Origin: Arthrobacter sp. 31Y | Lineage (GTDB): Bacteria > Actinomycetota > Actinomycetes > Actinomycetales > Micrococcaceae | Assembly (NCBI RefSeq): GCF_000526335.1 | Contig: NZ_JAFW01000002.1 | Location: forward strand, 43,479-107,478 | DNA: 64,000 nt | Direction of reading: 5' to 3' | Shown here: one piece after another, positions 43,117-53,060 of the stretch | Layout of the letters: each line of letters opens with the position of its first letter | How positions within the stretch are numbered: position 1 is the first letter of the stretch | Translations under genes and position numbers: made by a program | Notes under the pieces: model-generated | What the model saw: the letters and a program-made list of their open reading frames with translations, nothing else | The model's database searches: none | What the model was told of the DNA's origin: nothing

Positions 43117-46100
43117 CTACAGGGCAGGGCCCGAAGACTCCTGAACGAGGTGGAGTGGGTCCGGCGCGAACTCCACCTCGGGGCCTTCCGGCTTGTCCGG
43201 GGCGGTTGGCTCGGTGGTGGTGCCGGGGGTCAGGGTGGTTACCTCTGGCGCGTAGCCGTGCTGTTCGCCTTGCCTGATGGACACCAGACCCTGGTCCGTG
43301 CGAATGCTCAGATCGTACTCGCCGGATGCCCTTTCGTGGACGCCGGTCAGCGCACCGGTGGCTGTGACGATCTGGTGGTAGCGGTCGTTGTCGGTGGGCT
43401 TGAACCCTGTGGCGCAGACGTCTTCCCCGAGGGGGACGTCGTTGACGTGCCGGATGCTGAACCGTGGAGGCGTGAATCCCTTCCCCGAGGTGGTGGTGGT
43501 CTTGTGGACGGGAACGGTGTCAGCCGCCGTAGCCTCCACCCACACCCTGGTCTGCTCTTGTTCGAGCAGCACGTAACGGATGTGCTCGACAGGTCCCCGG
43601 TGCACAGCCAACACGGTCGCATCGTCGAAGCGTGTCCGCTGGAATGACTTCAGCTCCTGCAGGGAGATTTCCTTCCCGGTCAGGCTCACGCACTGGCCCG
43701 GGTCCAGGTCCCTCACTTTCCTGCCGTAGCGGGCGTCGAGGTCGGTTGAGACCCAGGGCACCATGGCCGGCCCGTATCCGGTCTGCCAGTCCTCAGTCTC
43801 GGACGGGGAGACGACTTCTAAGGCCCCGGATTCGTGGCTGACCTCAAAACTGTGGGAACGGCCCGCGACATTGACCCGTACCGGGACACGGTGGCTGGAA
43901 ATCCGGCCTTCAGCGACTTCCGCGACGAGCTCATAGGACGGGTCGAAGGTTTGGTGGATCCCGAACCCGTCCACGCCGTGGATCACGGCTGTGCCCGGCG
44001 CGATCCTGATCCCGTCTCCTTCTTTCAACAAGGCCATGCGTCGGGTCGGTCCGGGGTCCTCGATGTCGATCGCGATGTCCTTCCGCTCCGCGGCGCTGAG
44101 CAGTTGCCGGACTTTGACGTCCCTGGTCTCCGGTTTCCACGTGCTGTTCAGGTACCAGAGTTCCTGGCGGCGGGAGAACTTGAACCCGGCGTCCTTCAGC
44201 AACCCGTGCAGGACGGTGGCATCCCTGCCAACGCCCGTCATGCTACTGCCATCGGCCGTGTGTTCCAGCACCGGGGCTACTCCCCCACCATCAGCTGAGG
44301 CTGCTGCCGGTGCAGGCGTTTCCGAATGTGCAAGGGCGGGGCCGAGGTTCACAGTGGTGGCGGTGAGGTGGTCGCTGAGGAACGTGCCGCCGTCGATGAT
44401 GGCATCTTCCGGTGCCGCAGGCGGATCGATGGGTCCGACCGGGAAGGATACGTCCATGCCGGTGTGGTCCAGCGGGGTTTCGGGTAGTTCCCCTTCCCAG
44501 AGGAGCACTTCACTGTTTTCCAACAGCGCCCAACGGGTCCTTGCTCCTCCTGGTTCTTCCACCACTACCCGCATGGTGGCCTGGGCGTAGCGGTTTGCCG
44601 CAGGAACCTTAGTGACCTCGACGAGCTGGCCCGTCACGTACAGGCCCTTGTTCCATACGGAGGTTTCGCCCTTGGTCGCGTTCATCCGCACCCAACGGCC
44701 CTGCAACTCAGAGTTCAAGGACCCAGCAGAAATTCCGGTCACCGTGCCGGGGGCTTGCAGGGACGCCTTCTCCAGTTCCGTCAGCGCACCGTAGCGGCGG
44801 GCGTGGACGCTGATCTTCTGGTCACTGCGCCGCCTGCACGTTCCGGTGGCGCCGTCCTCGAACCTGTAGTTCAGGTCCACCATCGTGCCTCCACCGACAC
44901 CGGTCACGGTGACGTTGTCACGCCGGGCCTGGTTACGGTCCAGCTGGTGTGCGCTCACCACATCCCCGCACCGGAGCTCGGCAATCGTGGGCCCGTAGTT
45001 GTCGGGGAAAAGCGTGGTTGTTTCCTCGACGGTGACGAACCGGCCCGGCTGGTAGGCCACCACCCGCGGCACGTAGCGTCCTTGGGTTTCCCGGGCGTCC
45101 CCGGTGACCGGGTCAGCGAACCGGGGCCCGTGGTAGAGGCTCCGGCCGACGGCCACGTCCCCACGCTGGCCAAGCCCGTCGACGTTTTCCAGGAGCACAT
45201 CACCGGGCAGGAACATATCGGCCCTGACCACGGCGGCCTGTGCTGCTTCCTTAGCCGCCTCAGCGGCGAGCTGTTCGGGATCCAGAACGCCGTGACGCAG
45301 CACCGGGCTGCCCGCGTTTCCCCACCGGTTGTATCCGAACGCGTGCTTGGCCCCGTGGTCATCGGTCACGACCCACTCATTGGAGCTGACCTGAACGGTC
45401 CCGGTGACCATGACCGTCCTGCCGGTTGGCAGGCGCGTATCCGGGTTCAGTGCCGGGCGTTGCAGGGTGATCCGCTCCCCCGTCTTCACGTCCGCGTCGG
45501 CGGTGGTGACCGCATCCGTCTCGGGTACGTCCAGGAACACCCGTTCGAATGGGGTCAGTGATGTCTGCGGCCGGCTGACCAGTTCAACGCTGGCATACGG
45601 GCTGAGGTTGAGCGGTTCAGGGGCCTCGTCAGTTTCCGCGAGCTCGTGCACCACGACCTTCTCAAACCGGATAGCTGTTTCTACCCGGAACAACGCCTGC
45701 CCGCGACCTGGGACGCCGGTGACGACGTCCCCGTCCCTCAGGTCACTGGCATGGACGTTGCGCAGGTCCCCGGCCAACAAGCTCAGGGTCTGTCCCATCA
45801 CGGCTGGGGCTTCGGTGTCGGTGTCGTCGGTGTCCTGGTTCAAGCCCATGTCGTTCATCAGGTCCGCGATCTTCAACTGCACACCGGCGAGTTCGGCGGC
45901 GTGGTCGAACGGCCGGGCGATGGTGTCCTCCAACGACGGAACCGCCGCCTCGTGGGCAGCTTGTTTGGCGCGCAGGTCATCCCGGATATCGGCAGTTGCC
46001 GCCGCTGTGTTCTCCAACCGGCGCAGCATCCCCAACGGCTCAGCCGTAACCAGGGCGTCCCAGTCGACATGGACGGTGGCGGCCTCAGAACCACCAATCC

Positions 46101-49100
46101 TGTATTCGAGGCCGCGATGGTAACGGCCTTCAACACTCAGCCCTCCCAGAGTCCCTAGCTTCTGATAGGGCCCGGCCCCTGCAGGCAGGGGCTGAATCCG
46201 GGACAGCACCAGGCGCCGCAACGCCGCACCCGCGTCCGCCCGGGACAGGTGGACGGTGCCATCGACGGTCATCCTGAACCAGTCGCCGCTGGTGCTGGTG
46301 TAGGCGGCGGCCGCGGCGCTGATCACGGGGAGCTCTTGGCTGATGCTTGCCAGCGCTGAGCGTGTAATAGCCAGTTCGCCCTTGCCACGGCGTTGGGCGT
46401 CAAGGTAGGACCGGTGGAGGGATTGGAGGCGGGATTCTTCCATTTGCAGGGACGCCAGTTGCTCGAGGCGGGGATCCCCGGACAGTGCGGCTGCTGCTTG
46501 TCCGGCTGAGAGTTCCAGGTCCCCGAATCCGTCATCCATGGTCCTGCCTTGCACGTCGCCGCGTTTGAGCTGGTTGATGAACTCGGCCTTTCTGGCCACC
46601 ATGTCCCACATGTACACATCGAAGGTTTCCGCGGTGGCGTAGAAGTGGATGGACACGACATCGTTCTGGTTGCCTTGCCGCAGCACCCGGCCCTCACGTT
46701 GTTCCAGGTCCGCGGGCCGCCACGGCACATCCACATGGTGCAGGGCCACGGCCCGGTCCTGGACGTTCGTGCCGGTTCCCATCTTCTCCGTCGAGCCGAT
46801 CAGCACGTTCACCCGCCCGTCCCGGCACCGGGCGAACAATTCTTTCCGCGCCGCATCTGTGGCCGCGTCGTGGATGAACGCGATTCGCTCCGGGTCCATG
46901 CCCAGGCTCACGAGTTCGGCTTTGATGGACTCGTACATGCTGAACCGTCCCTCACTGTTGGGAACGGCCCTGTCACAGAACAGCAGCTGCAACGCACCGG
47001 TAGTCTCCGAAGGGCGGCCATCAGGAGTCGTGAACACCTTCTCGCGGGTTTTCTGGTGGATGCCCCAAACCTCCGCGGCGACCTCGTTGGGCCTGCCACC
47101 GTCAGGATCTCCGGGCAGCCCTTTCAACCGTGGGTCCAGGGCGACCATGCGCCCGTCGTTGGTGATCTTGGGCATGTTGTCCTCTTTAGGGTCAACACCT
47201 GAGAGGTTCTTCGCCCTCTCCCCCAGATCCTTCACGTATTCGACCACGGCGGCCGAGGGGTGGCGTTTTGCCAGCTGCCGGTCCTTGCCTTCGAGGGTGG
47301 GTAGTTTCGCGGTGATGTCCGATACGGTCACGACGTCGGAGAACTGGTTTGTGATCTTCAGCAGCTCGGGCAGGTTGATGTACTTGTTGATCCGCTCGAC
47401 CTGGTCATAGCCTCCCCCGGCCGGGGAGATCCGTAACACCGTGGAACGTTCGGTGAACTGGTTCGCCCAGGAGTTCACATCCTCCAGCCCTGCCCTGGCT
47501 AGCAGGTCAGGGCGGAGGTAATGCTGCATGACCCACATTTCCGACATGGAGTTCGCTACCGGGGTGCCGGTGGCGAACGTGGCCACGGCCGGCAGATACC
47601 CTTCCCGGTAATAACCGCCGCGGATGGCGTCTTCGGTCTTGCTCTCCCTCAAGGATCGTAGTTTGAAGTCCAGGTCCGAGGCGCGGTCCGATCCGGTGCA
47701 TGCCAGTTCGTAAGAGTCCGATTGGCGGAACAGGTTCTTGAAGTGGTGTGCCTCGTCTACGAACAGGTAGTCGATGCCGGTCTCTTCGAACGTGACACCG
47801 ACGTCCTTGCCTGTGGTGATCCGCGCGTGGCGTTCCTCCAAGCGTTTTATGGCCCGTTCAATGGCTTTGATCCGGGCCTTTTCCTCCCCGGACATCTTTG
47901 CCTTGGACGCCCGTAGTTCGGTGATTTGTTCTTCGAGCCAGATCTGGGTTTTGGCCGGGTCAACCTGGATTTTTGCGAACACGGTTTGCGGGATGACAAC
48001 GGCGTCCCAATCCCCTGTCGCTGCTGCGGCGACCCAGAAGGCGCGCTCGGATGCGTTGATGCCGGTCGGGACAGAAAGGACATTGGCGCTGGGGTACCAG
48101 TCCACGAAGTCGCGGCTGACCTGATCGACCAAGTGGTTCGGGACCACAATGGCTGGCTTGTTCGCGATCCCGGTCCGGCGCAGTTCCATCGCACCCATGA
48201 CCATGGTGCCGGTCTTACCGGCACCGACGACGTGATCGATCAGTACGGTTGGTTCGTTCAGGATCCTCGCCACTGCCGAACGCTGGTAATGATGCGGGGT
48301 GTAGTCCGCGTTCAGGCCCGGGAAACTCAACGCCTCCCCCGCAGCCTTGTAGTCCGGGGAGGCTTGGGAGTTGAACATGGCGTTGTACGTGGCGGTGATG
48401 CGTTCGGCCCGGGCGGCGTCGGTGAAGATCCACGTTCCGAAGTCCTCGGCGATCTTGGCGGCCTTGTCGCGGGCCTCCAAGGTGGCTTTGACGTCCTTGA
48501 CCTGCTTTTCGTTGCCGTTCGAATCCGTAATGGTGCGTCGGATCACGATAGTGCGGTTGTTCATGAGCGACTGCAGCAACGCCAGCGGTGTCCTGTCGGC
48601 GGTGGCGTAGGAGAACCGGACTTCGGGGGTGAACTTTGGGCTGCCGTTGGCGCTGCGCAGCTCCCACGCCCCGTCGATCTCGTTCGTGGCCACCGTGGCG
48701 GCGACCCCGAACTTCTCCGCAATGAACTCCTCGTAATCCCCGGCCTCGACATAACGGACCCCCGGTTTGGCGATGATGTCCATCGCGGTGACCTGCTCCG
48801 GCATGGCTGCCTCCAGCGCAGTCACGTTCGCCTCGAACAGGCTCTGATCCTTCGCGGCCGTACGGGCCGCTTCCAGCTTGGCCCGTACATCACCGGAAAG
48901 GTACTTCACGGCCGGCAGCAACTCACCGGTGGCAGGGTCCTCAAAGACCAGGGTGCCCAGCAAGTCCCGCGCCCGGGTTGGGTCAACTTCGAGCAAGCCT
49001 GCGATCCGGTCCAGGTCCACGATCCGTGATTCGTCCAAGCTGATGGCCAGGGCGTCCGCGGCGGAGGCTGCACTTGTGGGGCGTTCCCGGAATGCGAGTA

Positions 49101-50889
49101 CGTCCCGGTCGAACACGGCGGCCTTCCGCGCCAGCCCGGTCTCCTCGTCAAAGTGTTCCAAAGCCAGCAACAGGCCCCGCCCCGGATCCCCCTTCAGTAC
49201 GGCCAAATGTTCCTGTTTCCGCACAGCGTCCTCGGCGATGCTGGCCTCTTCTTTCCAGGCAGCCAGCAAGGACGCGGGGACGGGAACTTCGGATGCCGGC
49301 ACATCGCCGTCGGCGGGTAAGCCAAGCCGCCACGTCTTTTCCAGTGCGGCAAGACGGACACTGACGACCGCGCTGGTTGGAGGCTTTTCCCGCAGGACGA
49401 AGCGGTTGATGGGGCCGTATTTCCAGGAGTACGCATCGTAGGCTGCGTTCAGGTCTCGGCGCAGGGCATCCCGTTCGTCCTCGGGTGCCCCAGAGCGTTG
49501 GGAGTCGATAACAGCCCTGGCTTGGTCGCGTACGGCCAGCAGGGCAACGACTTCCTCCCTACGGGCGGCGGGGACTTTGACGGGTTCCCAAAGGCGGGAC
49601 GCGTTGAACCGTTCGAAGGCCCCGCCCAAGTACCTGACGTGCCCGGTCACGGCCTCTGCCTCTTCACTTCCCCTGTGCAGTCCCGCAGGGAACGTTCCTT
49701 CAGGGGCCGGTACGGGAACGGGTGCGTACCCGTATCCTGCAGTGGTGGCCTCGGCGAGCTGTGTTGTGAGTTTGTCGCGGATCTCATCAGCCAGCACCGC
49801 CCCTGACGGGCCGTCAATGCTGATCGTGGCGTCGTTGTACATGCCCCGGCCCACGGAAAGGACTCCCAGGACCGCGTCGTCGTTGGCTGCGAACCAGCCG
49901 CCGATTGCTACTTGTGTTGGTTCCCCAGTCTCCCGGTGGGTGGCCCAGGTGGTGGAGGGCTGCACCCAGGCGTTGATGCGGTCCTCATCGGGGCGTTCAT
50001 CGGCTTTGCGGCGGCGGAACACCAACAGGTCGGTGGCGACCTCGGTACCGGCGACGGTTTTGAAGGCATTGTTGGGCAGTCGGACCGCGCCGACAAGGTC
50101 CCCGTACTTCGCGATTTCCCGGCGGGCCTTGGTCCCTTGGGCGTCCATGGTGAAGGTCGAGGTCAGCACGGCTACATACCCGCCCGGGGCCGTCAGCCGG
50201 AGGGATTTGGCGATGAAATAGTTATGGATGCTCAACCGGGAAGTGTTGTACCGGGCGTCATGGACTACGAAGTCACCGAACGGCACGTTACCAACCACCG
50301 CCGAAACTGACCCTTCGGGGATCGTGGTGTCTTGGAATCCCGCCGCGCGGACATGAGCGGCAGGGTAAAGGAAAGACGCGATAGCCGCCGTCGTCGAATC
50401 CAGTTCGACACCAGCCATAACAGCCGATTCCGGGGCCTGTCCGATGAAGTTCCCTGCCCCACAACCAGGCTCCAGCACCACTCCACGATCGAACCCGGAT
50501 CCTTGCAGGCAATCCCAGAGAGCCTTGACTACGGCCGGGTCGGTGTAGTGGGCGTTGATCGTGGTCGCGGACGCTTGGGCGTACTCCTCGGCCGAGAGCA
50601 AGGACTTCAGCTCTGCCCGTTCGTGAGCCCATTCCTCACGATGTTCTTCAAAGATCTGCGGAACGGCACCCCAGGAAGACCACCGGGCTAGAACGTCCTG
50701 CTCCGCGCCTGTCGCGTGCCGTCGCTCCGACTGCAGCTGGTGCAGCAGCCGCAGCGCTTCCATGTTCGCCGAGGCACGGGACTTCGCACCCGAGGGCGGG
50801 AGAACCTGGACACCCGGCCGGAAATCGAGCGGGATACCGGCTAATCGTCCAGGTACTGCTCCGCTTGCGGGGACACGATCGAGGTCCAC
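43117..50889 (-). CDS. Giant DNA methyltransferase/helicase, DarB-like antirestriction type
   Basis: This frame is open up to an ATG at 51402, but only downstream of about 50840 does it look like this family (FRPGVQVLPPSGAKSRASANM, RWSSWGAVPQIF). A GTG at 50889 gives about 2590 residues; the true start is unsure. Visible parts are an N6-adenine methylase with VLEPGCGAGNFIG and GNVPFGDF, an SNF2-like helicase with VVGAGKTGTMVMGAMELRR and FVDEAHHFKN, a C-helicase with EKMGTGTNVQDR and REGRVLRQGN, and several C-terminal beta-rich modules. It probably protects incoming plasmid DNA during transfer. Confidence 0.85.
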   Translation of the reverse strand: MDLDRVPASGAVPGRLAGIPLDFRPGVQVLPPSGAKSRASANMEALRLLHQLQSERRHATGAEQDVLARWSSWGAVPQIFEEHREEWAHERAELKSLLSAEEYAQASATTINAHYTDPAVVKALWDCLQGSGFDRGVVLEPGCGAGNFIGQAPESAVMAGVELDSTTAAIASFLYPAAHVRAAGFQDTTIPEGSVSAVVGNVPFGDFVVHDARYNTSRLSIHNYFIAKSLRLTAPGGYVAVLTSTFTMDAQGTKARREIAKYGDLVGAVRLPNNAFKTVAGTEVATDLLVFRRRKADERPDEDRINAWVQPSTTWATHRETGEPTQVAIGGWFAANDDAVLGVLSVGRGMYNDATISIDGPSGAVLADEIRDKLTTQLAEATTAGYGYAPVPVPAPEGTFPAGLHRGSEEAEAVTGHVRYLGGAFERFNASRLWEPVKVPAARREEVVALLAVRDQARAVIDSQRSGAPEDERDALRRDLNAAYDAYSWKYGPINRFVLREKPPTSAVVSVRLAALEKTWRLGLPADGDVPASEVPVPASLLAAWKEEASIAEDAVRKQEHLAVLKGDPGRGLLLALEHFDEETGLARKAAVFDRDVLAFRERPTSAASAADALAISLDESRIVDLDRIAGLLEVDPTRARDLLGTLVFEDPATGELLPAVKYLSGDVRAKLEAARTAAKDQSLFEANVTALEAAMPEQVTAMDIIAKPGVRYVEAGDYEEFIAEKFGVAATVATNEIDGAWELRSANGSPKFTPEVRFSYATADRTPLALLQSLMNNRTIVIRRTITDSNGNEKQVKDVKATLEARDKAAKIAEDFGTWIFTDAARAERITATYNAMFNSQASPDYKAAGEALSFPGLNADYTPHHYQRSAVARILNEPTVLIDHVVGAGKTGTMVMGAMELRRTGIANKPAIVVPNHLVDQVSRDFVDWYPSANVLSVPTGINASERAFWVAAAATGDWDAVVIPQTVFAKIQVDPAKTQIWLEEQITELRASKAKMSGEEKARIKAIERAIKRLEERHARITTGKDVGVTFEETGIDYLFVDEAHHFKNLFRQSDSYELACTGSDRASDLDFKLRSLRESKTEDAIRGGYYREGYLPAVATFATGTPVANSMSEMWVMQHYLRPDLLARAGLEDVNSWANQFTERSTVLRISPAGGGYDQVERINKYINLPELLKITNQFSDVVTVSDITAKLPTLEGKDRQLAKRHPSAAVVEYVKDLGERAKNLSGVDPKEDNMPKITNDGRMVALDPRLKGLPGDPDGGRPNEVAAEVWGIHQKTREKVFTTPDGRPSETTGALQLLFCDRAVPNSEGRFSMYESIKAELVSLGMDPERIAFIHDAATDAARKELFARCRDGRVNVLIGSTEKMGTGTNVQDRAVALHHVDVPWRPADLEQREGRVLRQGNQNDVVSIHFYATAETFDVYMWDMVARKAEFINQLKRGDVQGRTMDDGFGDLELSAGQAAAALSGDPRLEQLASLQMEESRLQSLHRSYLDAQRRGKGELAITRSALASISQELPVISAAAAAYTSTSGDWFRMTVDGTVHLSRADAGAALRRLVLSRIQPLPAGAGPYQKLGTLGGLSVEGRYHRGLEYRIGGSEAATVHVDWDALVTAEPLGMLRRLENTAAATADIRDDLRAKQAAHEAAVPSLEDTIARPFDHAAELAGVQLKIADLMNDMGLNQDTDDTDTEAPAVMGQTLSLLAGDLRNVHASDLRDGDVVTGVPGRGQALFRVETAIRFEKVVVHELAETDEAPEPLNLSPYASVELVSRPQTSLTPFERVFLDVPETDAVTTADADVKTGERITLQRPALNPDTRLPTGRTVMVTGTVQVSSNEWVVTDDHGAKHAFGYNRWGNAGSPVLRHGVLDPEQLAAEAAKEAAQAAVVRADMFLPGDVLLENVDGLGQRGDVAVGRSLYHGPRFADPVTGDARETQGRYVPRVVAYQPGRFVTVEETTTLFPDNYGPTIAELRCGDVVSAHQLDRNQARRDNVTVTGVGGGTMVDLNYRFEDGATGTCRRRSDQKISVHARRYGALTELEKASLQAPGTVTGISAGSLNSELQGRWVRMNATKGETSVWNKGLYVTGQLVEVTKVPAANRYAQATMRVVVEEPGGARTRWALLENSEVLLWEGELPETPLDHTGMDVSFPVGPIDPPAAPEDAIIDGGTFLSDHLTATTVNLGPALAHSETPAPAAASADGGGVAPVLEHTADGSSMTGVGRDATVLHGLLKDAGFKFSRRQELWYLNSTWKPETRDVKVRQLLSAAERKDIAIDIEDPGPTRRMALLKEGDGIRIAPGTAVIHGVDGFGIHQTFDPSYELVAEVAEGRISSHRVPVRVNVAGRSHSFEVSHESGALEVVSPSETEDWQTGYGPAMVPWVSTDLDARYGRKVRDLDPGQCVSLTGKEISLQELKSFQRTRFDDATVLAVHRGPVEHIRYVLLEQEQTRVWVEATAADTVPVHKTTTTSGKGFTPPRFSIRHVNDVPLGEDVCATGFKPTDNDRYHQIVTATGALTGVHERASGEYDLSIRTDQGLVSIRQGEQHGYAPEVTTLTPGTTTEPTAPDKPEGPEVEFAPDPLHLVQESSGPAL

Positions 50890-51323
50890 ACGGTCCAGCC
50901 TGGGACCGGGCTCTTGCCTTGGCTGATCATCCAGTCGAAGACGGTCTCCAGAATCCGGTCGAGCCGGTCTATCGTGATCGCTCCCTCCTTGTGGGTCAGT
51001 GCCATGAATTCGGTCTCGTCGGCCGTCAGAGGCAGCAACGGGCTGTTGTCCCGTTTCAACTGTGCCCAGTACGCCTTCACCAGGTCGAAGAACTCCGGAT
51101 CCGCTTCCGTCAACGGGGCCTTCAACCTGTCCAGGATCGACTTCTCGTCGTACAGGTCCTCGAAGAGGTCCACCAGGGGCGCCATGTAGGGCGGTGAGGC
51201 CTGCGGTTCCTTCCAGGCGTTCGGATCCGTCTCCCACGCCAGAGATGCCTGAACGTCCTCCTCCGGCGGGAACGGCCGTTCGGACATCACTTCGCGCAGT
51301 TGGGCCTGCTCCATCGGGTTCAT
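50841..51323 (-). CDS. Hypothetical acidic protein nested in the methylase/helicase open frame
   Basis: A strong ribosome site, CAGGAGGACCAAA, precedes the ATG at 51323. The 160-residue product is well composed: MNPMEQAQLREVMSERPFPP, LVDLFEDLYDEKSILDRL, RILETVFDWMISQGKSPVPG. In contrast, the giant ORF's frame here reads as Gly/Arg/Asp-rich filler. I therefore take this frame as the real one. Its stop overlaps the likely start of the methylase/helicase gene by about 50 bases, implying coupling. Function unknown. Confidence 0.75.
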   Translation of the reverse strand: MNPMEQAQLREVMSERPFPPEEDVQASLAWETDPNAWKEPQASPPYMAPLVDLFEDLYDEKSILDRLKAPLTEADPEFFDLVKAYWAQLKRDNSPLLPLTADETEFMALTHKEGAITIDRLDRILETVFDWMISQGKSPVPGWTVWTSIVSPQAEQYLDD

Positions 51324-51402
51324 TTTGGTCCTCCTGCTGGTTGAAAAAATCGAAGTCATCGAACAAGCTCGGCTGGTTCGGATCGGCTTTCTTGCGAGCC
51401 AT
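51324..51402 (-). other. Short conserved-looking N-terminal peptide with clamp-binding-like motif
   Basis: An ATG at 51402 with CTGAAAGGCCGCT before it starts MARKKADPNQPSLFDDFDFF. QPSLF resembles the beta-clamp-binding pentapeptide (QLSLF type). The frame has no stop and runs on as the open frame shared with the methylase/helicase. One base fewer in the run CAAAATG would join it to the 160-residue protein; one base more would close it with TGA overlapping that ATG. Its natural extent is unresolved. Confidence 0.45.
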
Positions 51403-51544
51403 AGCGGCCTTTCAGGTTTACATAACGTGGGTATGTCCACGGGGAAGTCAAGTCAGGAAAAAAGTTCAGGGGGGCATTGAGCTGAACAAGGCCGTGGCCC
51501 GCCACCTAGGATGGTGACGGGCCATGAAGGGCGTGGGCAGCAGA

Positions 51545-52012
51545 TCAGGACCTGGTCAGACCCCAGCGGGCATCGACTGATGCTTGGTCGGCAGTGACCG
51601 GAACATCCACACCCGCCGCTTGGGCCTGGGGCGGCTGGGCCGTGTTCGGTTCGATCCGGACAGACGCGAATTCCAAGGACGCGGAAACGTCATCAGCCCA
51701 AATCCGGTGGTTCAACCCGGGAGAACCGTCCTTGGCCACGTACGGGACGGGTTCATAGTTGCCGGCAACGGTGACCCGGTTCCCCTTTGCCAGGGACGCC
51801 ATAACGTTGTCTCCGAACCGGGCGTTCTTTACCGCGACGTCGTAAAACACGGTCTCGCCGTCCTTCCACTCACTCGCGGACCGATCAAAAACCCTGGGAG
51901 TATCAGCGAGCCTGAACGTGGTCAGCTTTCCCGAGGCAACGGCACGCTGTACCGGATCATCGACCAGGTTCCCGGTCGCCGTGTGCTTACCCAAACGAGG
52001 ACTTCCTGTCAT
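51545..52012 (-). CDS. ssb: Single-stranded DNA-binding protein, plasmid type
   Basis: The frame is open to 52567, but the ATG at 52012 with GAAGGAGCATGTC is the natural start (MTGSPRLGKHTATGNLVDDP). The 155-residue product has the OB-fold pattern of SSB: GNLVDDPVQR, TTFRLADTPRVF, VFYDVAVKNARFGDNVMASLAKGNRVTVAGNYEP. It is then followed by a flexible tail without the usual acidic tip DDDIPF. It covers single strands during conjugative transfer and replication. Confidence 0.88.
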   Translation of the reverse strand: MTGSPRLGKHTATGNLVDDPVQRAVASGKLTTFRLADTPRVFDRSASEWKDGETVFYDVAVKNARFGDNVMASLAKGNRVTVAGNYEPVPYVAKDGSPGLNHRIWADDVSASLEFASVRIEPNTAQPPQAQAAGVDVPVTADQASVDARWGLTRS

Positions 52013-52121
52013 GACATGCTCCTTCGTGTGCTGGCTCACCCTTGTGGCAGCCGGTACTCCCGTATTCGCTGCGAAGAAGCTGTCCCGTATGTGACATACG
52101 TGTGTTGCCCTAGGCGGCTGT

Positions 52122-52997
52122 TCACCGGCCTTCTGTGGTGTCGGTGTTATGAGACGGCAGCTGCTGGTTCTCAGGTTCCTGGGCGGGGGTGTGTAGGTTC
52201 CAGCTCTCGGGTTCATCCGCGGGGGTTGTTTCCCAGTGATGTGCCGCTGCTCCGTGGAGGGTGTGCCGGGTGCGGAAGGTGGCGGTGTCGGCGCCGGAGA
52301 GCAGGGTGGTTCCGCTGAACTCTGCCGGGGTGTGGCTGGCGGCCCCGCCGATGAGAAGTTCTCTGCCGGTGATGGTTGTCCCGTCAGCGGCTGTGGTGAC
52401 GGGCCTCCACCGGTGCGCAGTTTTCTCGCGGGGCAGGTCGGTGGTGGTGGTGATGCCGTCCTTCGTCCGCACCCACGCGGCCTGGTCATAGGTGAAGGGC
52501 AGGTCCGGTTCGTCGGCCAGGTGTGTCTTTCTGGCGTTGCACTGGCGGTTGGAGACCATGTCGGCAAGCCGGGCTTTCAAGGCTTGGACATGGGGGTGCC
52601 AGGTTGTCATGGGCGCCAGACCGGGCATGCCTTCGTCCCAGGCTTTGTACTCGGCGCACATAGCGGCGTAAAGCTCGGCAGTCATGTCGGCGTGTTCGTA
52701 CCAGCAGGGCGTGAGGTGGGAGGTGTTGAGGTTGTATTCGCGGATGAACCAGTCCACCCATTGCCGCAGCACGGTCCAGGCTTCGGCCCGGTCGGTAACG
52801 TCAATATCCCGCCAGCGGATTCCCATCCATTCCGGTGGGCCGGCGTCGTCGAGTTCGTCCTCGATGTCAGCGGCAATGAAGGCCGGCAACCCATCAGAGG
52901 ATCCCGCGTCGTCGTTCCACGCGTCCCGGGTGTCGTCGTCTTCGTCGGCGTTGAATGATTCGGCCTTCCAGGCGGTGTCCGAGGCTTCGTGGTTCAT
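52122..52997 (-). CDS. DUF4913-like plasmid protein
   Basis: This 291-residue soluble protein follows GTCGAAGGAGCC. The middle portion (DRAEAWTVLRQWVDWFIREY, HLTPCWYEHADMTAELYAAM, EYKAWDEG) resembles DUF4913, a domain frequent on actinobacterial plasmids near transfer genes. The N-terminus is acidic and disordered, and the C-terminal third is Thr/His-rich. It lies 110 bases ahead of the SSB gene. A role in DNA transfer or replication is suggested only by context. Confidence 0.6.
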   Translation of the reverse strand: MNHEASDTAWKAESFNADEDDDTRDAWNDDAGSSDGLPAFIAADIEDELDDAGPPEWMGIRWRDIDVTDRAEAWTVLRQWVDWFIREYNLNTSHLTPCWYEHADMTAELYAAMCAEYKAWDEGMPGLAPMTTWHPHVQALKARLADMVSNRQCNARKTHLADEPDLPFTYDQAAWVRTKDGITTTTDLPREKTAHRWRPVTTAADGTTITGRELLIGGAASHTPAEFSGTTLLSGADTATFRTRHTLHGAAAHHWETTPADEPESWNLHTPAQEPENQQLPSHNTDTTEGR

Positions 52998-53060
52998 GGG
53001 GTGGCTCCTTCGACTTGAGTACTTAGGTTCGACTAGAGGGGCGGTGCTTGGTCGTGGCGC

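Noticed and set aside
51344..51349. T6 run giving a T-TTT-TTC heptamer, a classical -1 frameshift site
   Set aside because: A -1 shift from the 51402 frame does not enter the frame of the 160-residue protein, which is +1, so this slippery site cannot explain the overlap.
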